A stretch of DNA of 14,460 nt. Origin: Pseudomonadota bacterium (GTDB lineage Bacteria > Verrucomicrobiota > Verrucomicrobiia > Chthoniobacterales > UBA6821). Shown here one piece after another: positions 1 to 6,652 of this stretch (positions are counted from its first letter, which is position 1; each line of letters opens with the position of its first letter). Position numbers and translations under genes: made by a program. Under the pieces are notes generated by a model that worked only from the letters and a program-made list of their open reading frames with translations, was not told where the DNA came from and searched no databases. The stretch spans positions 1 to 14,460 of the forward strand of contig RFPR01000045.1 of the NCBI GenBank assembly GCA_009928265.1, written 5' to 3'.

Positions 1-1
1 T

Positions 2-1156
2 TTCGGCCCGGGAAGTCTCTGGGAGGAAAACGATGCGATGGCCGCCAACCGACTCCGCTGGCCGCAGGAATCAAAAACCTCCTATGAGGCCACCTACCGC
101 CGCTATCCCTACACGTTCAACTCGGATACGAGGGTCTTTGGCGTGCGTTCACTCTGCCTCTTCCTGCAGGGGGTGGGAGACAAGACAAGCCGTGTCTCGA
201 TTCTCTTCGCCAACAAGGGGGACATCGCCTTCTACATGTCGCCGGAGGAAGCCTCACGGCAGAAACCCGACGAACCCCTGAACGTCTCCGACGGGATGAT
301 GCGGGGACTCCAGGAAGCCATTCGGACAGAGGCCGCTGCTCTCCGGACTGGACTCCGTAATCTCTTCGGGGCTTCCCGCAGCGTGAGCCTGGGGCGCTTC
401 CAGCAGACCAGGGAACAGGCGGAGCGATGGGACTGGCAGGGGCACTCCTTCCTTCTGGTGGAACTGCCGGGCGAATACGTGGCTCTCAGGATCCTCCCCA
501 CCACCGTCCTCGATGATGCCGACTCGTCTAAGAAATCCTTTGCAGCCGCCAAGCGTGATCTCCCCCGTCGTGTGGAGAAACGACCCAATGGCGATGTCCT
601 CATCAGCGATCTCCCGATGAGTGATCAGGGACGCAAGGGATACTGCGTCCCGGCGACCTTCGAACGGCTGCTGCGCTACTACGGGTTGCCGGCGGACATG
701 AACGTGCTCGCCATGGTGGGAAAGACGAAGGCCGGGGGAGGCACCAGCATTTCGCAGATCATCGGGGCCACCCAGAGCGTGGTCTACGATGCCGGCGGAA
801 CGATTATGCCGAGAAACTTCAGCGGCAACATCCAGGAGATCAAGCCGCTCATCGACGCGGGAAAACCGCTGATCTTCGCACACTACAGCACCAAGGAGTT
901 CAACAAACGGGTCGATGGCCGGATGGAACGCCGCATCGCGATCACGAATTGGAACGACTGGGCGACCAAGTTCCTGCCAGCACTCAAAAAAGGAGCGCCG
1001 CTCAAGCCCGAGCCCGAATACGGTCATGTCTGCATGATCATCGGCTACAACGAAAAGACCCGCGAGATCGCCATCCCCGCCGCGACGGAACGCTGGATGA
1101 CCGAGGAGGAGGCCCGCCAGATCATGCAACCGACGGGACTCTCGGTTATCGAGTGA
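2..1156 (+). CDS. C39-like cysteine peptidase-fold protein, 5' partial
   Basis: The frame is open to the left edge of the window. The codons before the first in-frame ATG (38) read FGPGSLWEENDA and look coding, so the true start probably lies upstream. Numbering from that ATG (372 aa), an N-terminal region of about 180 residues of unknown function is followed by a C39-like papain-fold domain. That domain has Q197 and C203 in SDQGRKGYCVPATF, as oxyanion and nucleophile residues, and H330 in YGHVCMIIGYN. The acidic residue usually found shortly after the His strand (an IsDsW-like stretch) is not visible; the sequence reads AIPAATERW. The enzyme may therefore be atypical or inactive. No signal peptide can be judged because the N-terminus is missing. 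A GGAGG-like stretch at 22-27 could serve the ATG at 38, which is the alternative start. The substrate cannot be inferred. Confidence 0.72.
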   Translation, partial: FGPGSLWEENDAMAANRLRWPQESKTSYEATYRRYPYTFNSDTRVFGVRSLCLFLQGVGDKTSRVSILFANKGDIAFYMSPEEASRQKPDEPLNVSDGMMRGLQEAIRTEAAALRTGLRNLFGASRSVSLGRFQQTREQAERWDWQGHSFLLVELPGEYVALRILPTTVLDDADSSKKSFAAAKRDLPRRVEKRPNGDVLISDLPMSDQGRKGYCVPATFERLLRYYGLPADMNVLAMVGKTKAGGGTSISQIIGATQSVVYDAGGTIMPRNFSGNIQEIKPLIDAGKPLIFAHYSTKEFNKRVDGRMERRIAITNWNDWATKFLPALKKGAPLKPEPEYGHVCMIIGYNEKTREIAIPAATERWMTEEEARQIMQPTGLSVIE

Positions 1157-1408
1157 GAAACGGAAGGGGGTTAGGCTCTTAGGTTGGTCAGAAGCAACGT
1201 CAGGCCCTCGCCTTCCCGCTCCGACCCCCGTCGTTTGTCTCTCGACTCACCCTACCCACCGACTTTCCCTTGAGGCACCCCTTCCAGCTTGACGCCGATA
1301 GCTCCAAAAGGTCCTTGGATCTTCTTCATTGCCTCTCTCCACGCCGCTTGATTCAGCCTTGCAGGGAGAGCGCTTTGGCGACACAAGGTCACCTCCCTTT
1401 TTTACGTC
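1157..1408. other. Intergenic gap, no gene seen
   Basis: This 252-bp stretch separates the C39-like gene from the next plus-strand gene. It is pyrimidine-rich on the plus strand, ending in a CCTCCCTTTTTT run just before the ATG at 1409. I found no convincing ORF, RNA gene, strong promoter or hairpin terminator. An antisense ORF at 1247-1522 has unlikely protein composition and overlaps the next gene. Confidence 0.5.
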
Positions 1409-1870
1409 ATGAAAAGCTACAACGCACCAATTCCAGCGGTTAAGCCTTGCCCAAAGCGTTGGGAGGAAATGGCAGGCGACGGGAAACGTCGTTTCTGCGG
1501 GCACTGCAATCTTCACGTTCACAATCTCTCCGCAATGTCTGAAAAGGAGAGAGCCGACTTTATCGATGGGTCGGAAAGCCGATCCTGTATTGCCTATCTG
1601 GTCCGGCCCGACGGGACCATGGTTACTCGGTCCTTTTGGAATCGTCTTCTCTCACCCTTCAGCAACTTACAATTGGGGAGCGTCGCCATCCTGGCAACCA
1701 CCATGCCGATCTTCTTTTCCTCATGCACGCCGAAAAGGGTTCTTGGAAAACCGATGCCAAGCCGCAATTCGGAATCAATAAAGATTCCGGATGACAAGGC
1801 TCCCAGGATGGTGTTTGGGGAACTCCTCCCCGTTAAAGCGCCTGTCGAACCGCCGACCAGCAGCCAATAA
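1409..1870 (+). CDS. Small Cys-rich (zinc-ribbon-like) protein with one membrane segment
   Basis: The 153-aa product is of unknown function. The N-terminal half has four cysteines, C14 (KPCPKRWEEM), C30 and C33 (RRFCGHCNLHVHNLSAMSE) and C60 (SCIAYLVRPDGT), which fit a four-Cys metal site. Similar W-E-M...FC-x2-C-x-V-x-(D/N)-x-S-x-M-(S/T) domains occur in small uncharacterised proteins of Bacteroidota and Verrucomicrobiota; this is recalled resemblance, not a search. A hydrophobic segment follows at about residues 86-105 and ends in FFSSC. It looks like a misplaced lipoprotein lipobox, but it is internal and has Phe at -3. The tail is Pro/Lys-rich. The layout suggests a cytoplasmic metal-binding head, one membrane pass and an extracytoplasmic tail. 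No Shine-Dalgarno sequence is visible before the ATG. The gene converges with thiD, with a 33-bp gap. Confidence 0.7.
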   Translation: MKSYNAPIPAVKPCPKRWEEMAGDGKRRFCGHCNLHVHNLSAMSEKERADFIDGSESRSCIAYLVRPDGTMVTRSFWNRLLSPFSNLQLGSVAILATTMPIFFSSCTPKRVLGKPMPSRNSESIKIPDDKAPRMVFGELLPVKAPVEPPTSSQ

Positions 1871-1892
1871 AAAGAAGTCTCAAGCTGGCTTC
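1869..1892. terminator. Weak candidate terminator between convergent genes
   Basis: GAAGTC (1874-1879) pairs with GGCTTC (1887-1892) around a 7-nt loop, with one G-U pair on the plus-strand RNA. On the minus strand the same stem has one mismatch but is followed by a U5 run (A-run at 1869-1873). It lies in the 33-bp gap between the gene ending at 1870 and thiD ending at 1904, where a terminator would be expected. The stem is short, so confidence is low. Confidence 0.3.
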
Positions 1893-1903
1893 GTCGGCCG
1901 TCA

Positions 1904-2689
1904 CTAGCCCTGCACCTGGTCTAGCGCCGCGACCTTTCCCCACTTCCGCGCCCCCTTGATCGCGCGGGTGATGAACTTCTTGGCCTCGCCAACGGCCTTC
2001 GGCAGGGGAAGCCCCTTGGCGAACCCCGCAGCAATCGCGGCCGAGTAGGTGCATCCCGTGCCGTGCGTCTCGATGCCCCGTACGAAGGGGGCGCTGTAAC
2101 GATGCTGTTCCCAGTCTGGAGTCAGCAGGATGTCGGTCGCCGTGTCACTGCGGAGATGCCCCCCTTTCAGCAGGACGGAGGAGCCAGTACCTGCTGTCAG
2201 CCTCTTGCCCGCCGCTAGCATCTCAGCCACGGAATCAGGTTTCAGACCTGTGAGCATCCCGAGTTCATCGAGATTAGGCGTGATCAGCGTCGCCATCGGG
2301 AAGAGGAGCTTCTCGTAGGCGGCGACGGCACCGGCCTTGAGCAGGGGATCGCCGCTGGAAGCAACCATGACCGGATCGATCACAAGGGAGGGACGCTTTT
2401 TCATCCGACCAAGCACATCGGCGACGACGCGGATGATAGGCGCGGAAAAGAGCATCCCGGTCTTGATCGCGGCGACAGGGTAGGCCGCCAGCATCACCTC
2501 GAGCTGATCACGGACGACCTCCGGCTTCACCGCCTGAATGGAGCGGACCTTGCCGGGGATCTCGGCGACCACGCAGGTGATGGCGGTGAGACCATGGCAC
2601 CCGAGTGCGGAGAAAGTCTTCAGGTCGGCCTGCGCTCCAGCGCCGCAGGAGGAATCGGAACCGGCAATGGTGAGGACGACGGGAAGCAT
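1904..2689 (-). CDS. thiD: Hydroxymethylpyrimidine/phosphomethylpyrimidine kinase
   Basis: The 261-aa product has the usual ThiD length. The enzyme phosphorylates HMP and then HMP-phosphate with ATP to give HMP-PP, the pyrimidine half of thiamine, in the cytoplasm. Ribokinase-family marks seen are TIAGSDSSCGAGAQADLKTF (residues 7-26, substrate and nucleotide contacts), IKTGML (75-80), DPVMVASSGD (105-114), ITPN (136-139), LKGGH (174-178) and the anion-hole motif HGTGCTYSAAIAA (209-221) with C213. The start is fixed by MLPVVLTIAGSD, as in the family, although no clear Shine-Dalgarno sequence is visible. No other thi gene is in the window, so a standalone synthesis or salvage gene is inferred. 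A 14-bp tandem repeat lies directly upstream. No TPP riboswitch is evident in the 122-bp gap to the upstream gene. Confidence 0.95.
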   Translation of the reverse strand: MLPVVLTIAGSDSSCGAGAQADLKTFSALGCHGLTAITCVVAEIPGKVRSIQAVKPEVVRDQLEVMLAAYPVAAIKTGMLFSAPIIRVVADVLGRMKKRPSLVIDPVMVASSGDPLLKAGAVAAYEKLLFPMATLITPNLDELGMLTGLKPDSVAEMLAAGKRLTAGTGSSVLLKGGHLRSDTATDILLTPDWEQHRYSAPFVRGIETHGTGCTYSAAIAAGFAKGLPLPKAVGEAKKFITRAIKGARKWGKVAALDQVQG

Positions 2690-2698
2690 CTGGGGAAA

Positions 2699-2726
2699 GG
2701 ATGAATTATGAAGGATGAATTATGAA
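2699..2726. repeat. Two tandem copies of a 14-bp repeat upstream of thiD
   Basis: GGATGAATTATGAA occurs at 2699-2712 and again, identical, at 2713-2726, followed by GGGGG. The repeat begins 10 bp upstream of the thiD ATG and is much more AT-rich than its surroundings. On the thiD strand it reads as TTCATAATTCATCC units. Dispersed repeats of this general look exist in other bacterial genomes, from memory and not checked. It may be a mobile-type micro-repeat or may contribute an AT-rich promoter region. Confidence 0.85.
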
Positions 2727-2811
2727 GGGGGAAACTCCAGCGGCAGAGCGTGGCTCCTCATGCCTTCCTCAGACCTAACAGTCCAATAGTCTTCAGCCTA
2801 AAAGGCTCTTC

Positions 2812-3495
2812 CTACCTCTCCTCGTGATTCCTAGCCATGATGAGATAAATCAGGTTGCCAAGGGCGGCGACAAAAGCGGCCACGTAGGTCAGGGCCGCCG
2901 CGTCGAGGACGGCGTCGACGCCGCCTGCCTCCTCTCCCGACCGGACGATCCCCATCCGTTGCAGGATCGCCTTGGCGCGGTTGGAGGCATCGAACTCGAC
3001 GGGCAGCGTCACGAGTTGGAACACCATCAGGATCGCGTAGCAGGCGATGCCGAGGGTGATCAGCCCCGTCATGTGGAAAAAGAATCCGCCCAGAATCACG
3101 AAGGGGAGGATCTGCGAGGCGAACTGGGTTGCCGGGACGATCTGCATCCGCAGGTTCAGCGGACCGTAGTTCATCTGGTGCTGGAGGGCGTGACCGCACT
3201 CGTGGGCGGCGATGCCCACCGAGGCGACCGAGTTACCATGATAGACATCCGTCGAGAGGCAGAGCCTCTTGCCGGAGGGATCATAGTGGTCTCCGAGCAT
3301 GTCGTTGATCTCCTCAACGCGCACATCGGCGATCCCCGCGTCGGCAAGGATCCGGGAGGCGGTCTGGGCACCGGTCAGGCCCGTGGCAACGGGCACCGCT
3401 TTCCAAGTCTTGAAAGCGGAGGAGACACGGAACTGGGCCCAGAGGCCGAAGGCCAGCGGCACGCCGATCAGCAGAAGGTAAGTTTCGAAGTTCAT
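2812..3495 (-). CDS. Membrane zinc metallopeptidase, YugP/Zn_peptidase_2 type
   Basis: With the ATG at 3495 the product is 227 aa, close to the usual length of this family. The zinc site HECGH is at 98-102 (AAHECGHALQH), and the probable third ligand is E167 in LPVEFDASNRA; both are hallmarks of Zn_peptidase_2 (DUF-type, YugP). Membrane segments are visible at about 3-20, 120-140, 143-163 and 206-222, with a soluble region between the first and second carrying HECGH. The frame continues to a TTG at 3534, but the 13 extra residues are polar and unlike the family, so the ATG starting MNFETYLLL is preferred. There is no clear Shine-Dalgarno sequence. The gene lies 54 bp after the M24 peptidase on the same strand, and co-transcription is possible. 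The physiological substrate is unknown; a membrane protein quality-control role is only inferred. Confidence 0.88.
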   Translation of the reverse strand: MNFETYLLLIGVPLAFGLWAQFRVSSAFKTWKAVPVATGLTGAQTASRILADAGIADVRVEEINDMLGDHYDPSGKRLCLSTDVYHGNSVASVGIAAHECGHALQHQMNYGPLNLRMQIVPATQFASQILPFVILGGFFFHMTGLITLGIACYAILMVFQLVTLPVEFDASNRAKAILQRMGIVRSGEEAGGVDAVLDAAALTYVAAFVAALGNLIYLIMARNHEER

Positions 3496-3522
3496 GGTCG
3501 CTTGTGATGCATGATACCAGAC

Positions 3523-3557
3523 AACTCTCAGCAAAAAACGTTCAACGGCTCAGAGTT
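3523..3557. repeat. Imperfect inverted repeat between the two peptidase genes
   Basis: AACTCTCAGC (3523-3532) and GCTCAGAGTT (3548-3557) are inverted copies with one mismatch in ten, separated by a 15-nt loop containing A6. The right arm covers the stop codon of the M24 gene (3550-3552). On the transcribed minus strand the U6 run sits in the loop rather than after the stem, so it is not a classical terminator. It could be an mRNA-end stabilising or attenuating hairpin. Confidence 0.35.
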
Positions 3558-4707
3558 CGAGCGGTTTCGGACAGCGGCTCAGCATCTTGTGCCCTGTCTT
3601 GGTGATCAGGACAACGTCCTCATGGCGGACACCGCCGACTCCCGGAATATAAAGACCCGGTTCGATCGTGAAGACCTGGCCGGCCTTGAGCTTCCCGGCG
3701 CCGAACCTCGGGGCCTCGTGCAGGTCGAGCCCGAGTCCGTGACCAGTGCCGTGGAAGAATCCGGTCCAGCGACCGGCGACGCGTTCGGTCGGGTAGCCGT
3801 TGTCGCTGAAAAACTCCGTTACCTCCCGGTGAATTGCGCCGCCATCAGCCCCGGCGCGGAGCGATCCGAGCGCCAACCTCTGGCCGAGTAGGCAGACCTC
3901 CCAGAGACGCGACTGGGCTTCGGTTGCCTGGCCCCGGACGACAGTCCGCGTCAGATCGCCGTAGTAGCCGCTGCGAGCGCGGGGAAAGAGATCAAGGATG
4001 AGCAGGGAGTGAGCCCTGAGCGGCCCGTGTCCACGTTCATGCGGGTCGCATGCCTGCTCGCCGCAGGCCACGATCGAGTTCCCCGCGGGGATGCCGCCGG
4101 CACGGAGGATCGCCGACTCGATCTCGATCCGAAGTCGCTCGGACGTCAGGACTCCGCCTCCCAAGCGCAGGACTTTTGCGCGACCAATCGACGAGGCGCG
4201 AAGGACTTCGAAGGCCCGTTCCATCCCGGCCTCGGTGATCCGGGTCGCCTCGGTCAGGAGACGAATCTCATCGGGTGTCTTGATTTGACGCTCGGGACGG
4301 AACATCCCCTCGACAGGCGTCACGTTCACTCCGTGTGGCTCGAGTTCCCTGGCCAAACCCAGCGGAAAATCGACGGGCACCTGCGGACGGCTTCCGCCGC
4401 GTGCCTTGGCAAATGCAGCAATAATGGCTGCTGAGGACGGCTTGGTTCCGGTATTGGCAGCCACCTTGCGGTCCAGATCGCTCCAGGAGACAACCTCGTC
4501 GACCCGCGCCTCTTTTCGCCCCCGGTCGATTTCCAGATCACTGAGCAGGATGAAGGTCTTACCCCTGCTTTCCAGAAAAACAAAGGGATCCGGGGCACGG
4601 AACCCCGTTGCATGGAACATGTCGGCCCCATGTTCGCTCTCCGAGAAGAGAAGACGGGCCTGCTTGAGGGACGTTCGCCCCGATGTCTTTGAGGATGCCA
4701 TGGGCAT
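3550..4707 (-). CDS. M24-family metallopeptidase (Xaa-Pro aminopeptidase-like)
   Basis: The 385-aa product has a creatinase-type N-terminal domain (about 15-135) and a C-terminal pita-bread M24 domain (about 145-380). All five metal ligands are present: D239 (LLILDLFPR), D251 (YYGDLTRTV), H323 (GTGHGLGLDLHEAPR), E349 (FTIEPGLY) and E363 (VRHEDVVLIT). H330 fits the substrate-binding His of aminopeptidase P-like enzymes. The expected reaction is removal of an N-terminal residue next to proline from peptides, in the cytoplasm. A dinuclear Mn or Co site is known for the family. Two in-frame ATGs (4707 and 4698) are possible starts and no Shine-Dalgarno sequence separates them. The gene is divergent from rpsN across about 105 bp and is upstream of another peptidase on the same strand. 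The exact subfamily (PepP, PepQ or other) is not decided. Confidence 0.9.
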   Translation of the reverse strand: MPMASSKTSGRTSLKQARLLFSESEHGADMFHATGFRAPDPFVFLESRGKTFILLSDLEIDRGRKEARVDEVVSWSDLDRKVAANTGTKPSSAAIIAAFAKARGGSRPQVPVDFPLGLARELEPHGVNVTPVEGMFRPERQIKTPDEIRLLTEATRITEAGMERAFEVLRASSIGRAKVLRLGGGVLTSERLRIEIESAILRAGGIPAGNSIVACGEQACDPHERGHGPLRAHSLLILDLFPRARSGYYGDLTRTVVRGQATEAQSRLWEVCLLGQRLALGSLRAGADGGAIHREVTEFFSDNGYPTERVAGRWTGFFHGTGHGLGLDLHEAPRFGAGKLKAGQVFTIEPGLYIPGVGGVRHEDVVLITKTGHKMLSRCPKPLEL

Positions 4708-4812
4708 AAGCGTCGGCGGGGAACGCCCCAGCGGGCAACCGGATTCCCCGGTGAAAATTTCATCAAAAAGAGCTTGCTGCCCTCGCTGTTTTCCCTATTG
4801 TCTCCCGTCCCT

Positions 4813-5031
4813 ATGGCAAAGACTTCCTGGCTTGAAAGAGACAAACGCAAGCGCGAGACCGTCGCGAAGTGGGCGGAGCTCCGTGCTGAGCTCAAGGCGA
4901 AGAAGGACTATATCGGCCTGAGCCAGCTTCCCCGCGACGCCAGCCCCGTTCGTCTCGTCAACCGCTGCCAGGTTTCCGGCCGCCGCCGTGCTTACCTGCG
5001 CCGCTTCAAGATCTCGCGTATCACCTTGTGA
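4813..5031 (+). CDS. rpsN: 30S ribosomal protein uS14, apparently frameshifted near its 3' end
   Basis: The start MAKTSWLERDKRKRE is the normal uS14 N-terminus, so the ATG at 4813 is chosen over the in-frame CTG/TTG-type extension to 4774. The frame gives 72 residues ending RRFKISRITL at a TGA (5029-5031). uS14 normally continues with R-E-L-A...G-x-x-P-G-x-x-K-(A/S)-S-W, and exactly that tail is found in the next frame (5030-5080). The sequence reads TTG TGA ACT where TTG CGT GAA CTG is expected, so two bases appear to be missing. Restoring them gives 89 codons, the usual length of the zinc-free short uS14. It lacks the CxxC pairs of zinc-type S14. The gene stands alone, away from the S10/spc operon. 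As written, the protein would lack the conserved C-terminus that contacts 16S rRNA. Confidence 0.9.
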   Translation: MAKTSWLERDKRKRETVAKWAELRAELKAKKDYIGLSQLPRDASPVRLVNRCQVSGRRRAYLRRFKISRITL

Positions 5032-5080
5032 ACTGGCGACCAACGGGCTCATCCCCGGCGTCACCAAGTCCTCCTGGTAA
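5030..5080 (+). pseudogene. rpsN: Out-of-frame C-terminal tail of uS14
   Basis: Read from 5030 in frame 2, this segment encodes ELATNGLIPGVTKSSW followed by TAA (5078-5080), the conserved end of uS14. It is in the +1 frame relative to the ATG at 4813. Its good conservation argues for a recent mutation or a sequencing or assembly indel rather than long-term decay. Confidence 0.88.
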
Positions 5081-5149
5081 ACGATCCCTCCGCAGACGGT
5101 GTCCCTTCACCGGGACCCGACTCTCCGGTTCCTTCTCCCATGATTTCCC

Positions 5150-5177
5150 GAGTCGCACCCATCGTATCGTGCGACTC
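5150..5177. other. Perfect 9-bp hairpin between rpsN and the CBS-domain gene
   Basis: GAGTCGCAC (5150-5158) and GTGCGACTC (5169-5177) are perfect inverted copies around a 10-nt loop. No T-run follows (CCCCTGCCC), so it is not a standard intrinsic terminator. It lies 70 bp after the rpsN stop and 44 bp before the next ATG, so it is either the rpsN 3' end or part of the leader of the membrane protein gene. A smaller GTCCC/GGGAC stem (5101-5116) precedes it. Confidence 0.55.
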
Positions 5178-5221
5178 CCCTGCCCGCGCATCGCGCTGCC
5201 GTCGGGCCAACTGAGGTTCCC

Positions 5222-6625
5222 ATGACGCTCGTCACCGTCCTTCTGGCGGTGGCGGCAGGGGATCCCGCCCAACTGCCCGCCGCCCCTCTTCCCGCCGACC
5301 ACTGGGATTCCGCGGAGTTCATCCTCCTGCGCATCGCGGCGATCCTGGCTCTGGTCCTGCTGAACGGCTTTTTCGTCGCCTCGGAGCTGGCCGTGGTGAA
5401 AATCCGCGGAACCCAGCTTGACCCCCTTGCCGAGGCAGGGAACAAGCGGGCACGGATCGCCCGTCACATCACCGGCCATCTTGAGTCCTACATCTCGGCC
5501 ACCCAGCTGGGAATCACGCTCTCAAGCCTGGGCCTTGGCTGGTTGGGCGAACCCTTCGTCGCCCACCTGATCGAGCCCCTCTTTCATGTGGCGGGAATCG
5601 GGAGCCCAGGGCTTGTCACCACGGTCTCTTTCATCCTGGCCTTCTCGCTCATCACATTCCTTCACATCGTGCTTGGGGAGCTTGCGCCAAAGGCGATCGC
5701 GATCCGGAAGCCGCTCGCCGTGGCACTTTGGCTCAGCCCCGCACTAGGCCTCTTCCATACCGTGTTCCGTCCGGTGATCCGCCTGCTCAACGGCTCGGCA
5801 AACCTTCTCCTCCGCCATGTGCTGAGGATCGAGCCCCCCGAGGAGGGTGAAGGAGCGCACAGCAACGAGGAACTCCGCGTCATTCTCTCCGAGAGCCTCG
5901 AGGCCGAGGAGGTCACCCCGCTAGGCCAGCAGCTTGCGGTCAACGCGCTCGACCTCCAGCACAGGGTTGTCCGCGACATCATGACGCCGAGGAGCGAGGT
6001 CATCTTCCTCGACCCGGAAGAGCCGTTCGAGACGGAACTCAAGAAGGCGATCGACTCCCGTCATACCCGCTTCCCTCTCTGCACGGGGGCCCTCGACGAC
6101 TCCGCGGGCCTCGTCCACATCAAGGATCTCCTGGGCCTCGTCCATTCAGGAAAGCCCGATCTGCGCGGGGTTCAACGCCCGATCCATCATGTCTCGGAAA
6201 TGATGCCGCTCGAAAAGCTGCTGAACTACTTCCTCGCCAAACATGCCCACCTTGCCGTCGCCGTCGACGAATATGGCGGCGCCGTCGGTATCGTGACCCT
6301 GGACAACGTGCTCGAGGAGCTGGTCGGCTCGATCCATGACGAGTTCGACACCAAGGAGGACGAGATCACGAAGGTGCGCGACGGAGAATTCGATGCCGAG
6401 GGAACAACCGCCCTGCACGACCTTGCCGAGGAAACGGGTCTGAAGTTTGAGGAAACCGAGGTCAGCACGATCGGTGGTTACGTCACCCAACTCCTGGGTC
6501 ATCTCCCGCAACGCGGCGAGAAGGTCACGATCGGCGATTACACCGTCACGGTGACCGAGACCGACGGCCGTCGCGTCCTGAAGGTTAATTTCAAACGTCT
6601 GCTCAGCCTTCCTTCGAAGGACTAG
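5222..6625 (+). CDS. CNNM/CBS/CorC_HlyC membrane protein (hemolysin C/CorB family)
   Basis: The 467-aa product has the standard family architecture. After a short N-terminal hydrophobic stretch, a CNNM (DUF21) membrane domain spans about 32-205, with segments near 32-52, 95-115, 131-152 and 166-186 and the marker LGELAPK (151-157). A cytosolic CBS pair follows at about 238-375 (RDIMTPRSEV at the first; AVAVDEYGGAVGIVTLDNVL at the second). A CorC_HlyC domain occupies about 385-463. Relatives include CorB, MpfA and YtfL, with proposed Mg2+ or Co2+ export or sensing through nucleotide-binding CBS domains. The name hemolysin is historical. GAGG (5213-5216) sits 5 nt before the ATG and supports this start. 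The gene converges with the NusG paralogue, leaving a 27-bp gap. The transported ion is not shown by sequence. Confidence 0.92.
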   Translation: MTLVTVLLAVAAGDPAQLPAAPLPADHWDSAEFILLRIAAILALVLLNGFFVASELAVVKIRGTQLDPLAEAGNKRARIARHITGHLESYISATQLGITLSSLGLGWLGEPFVAHLIEPLFHVAGIGSPGLVTTVSFILAFSLITFLHIVLGELAPKAIAIRKPLAVALWLSPALGLFHTVFRPVIRLLNGSANLLLRHVLRIEPPEEGEGAHSNEELRVILSESLEAEEVTPLGQQLAVNALDLQHRVVRDIMTPRSEVIFLDPEEPFETELKKAIDSRHTRFPLCTGALDDSAGLVHIKDLLGLVHSGKPDLRGVQRPIHHVSEMMPLEKLLNYFLAKHAHLAVAVDEYGGAVGIVTLDNVLEELVGSIHDEFDTKEDEITKVRDGEFDAEGTTALHDLAEETGLKFEETEVSTIGGYVTQLLGHLPQRGEKVTIGDYTVTVTETDGRRVLKVNFKRLLSLPSKD

Positions 6626-6652
6626 CACGGAAGGAAAGCCTCCCCTCGGTCC

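Noticed and set aside
254..1129. Long antisense ORF (291 aa, minus strand)
   Set aside because: It mirrors the C39-like gene in a GC-rich region and its translation has no domain-like pattern. The same applies to the antisense ORFs at 2824-3507, 7279-8274, 12466-13320 and 13484-14146.
2795..2807. AGCCT-AAA-AGGCT hairpin after the zinc peptidase gene
   Set aside because: A 5-bp stem with a 3-nt loop and no T-run on either strand. Not a credible terminator.
4718..4752. Small inverted repeats (GGGG-AACG-CCCC and ACCGG-ATTCC-CCGGT) in the M24/rpsN gap
   Set aside because: 4-5 bp arms of pure G/C in a GC-rich gap are too common to treat as operators without conservation data.
4774..4801. Promoter TTGCTG-N16-TATTGT before rpsN
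   Set aside because: Only 3/6 and 4/6 matches to the sigma-70 consensus, and it lies 11 nt from the ATG. Too weak to list.
4774..4812. N-terminal extension of uS14
   Set aside because: The extra residues MLPSLFSLLSPVP are unlike any uS14 and precede the canonical MAKTSWLERDKR start.
5026..5032. Programmed +1 frameshifting in rpsN, like prfB
   Set aside because: The site is TTG TGA. Slipping a Leu tRNA from UUG to UGU pairs poorly, there is no clear upstream Shine-Dalgarno-like stimulator as in prfB, and the product would lack a conserved Arg. A 2-nt indel explains all of it.
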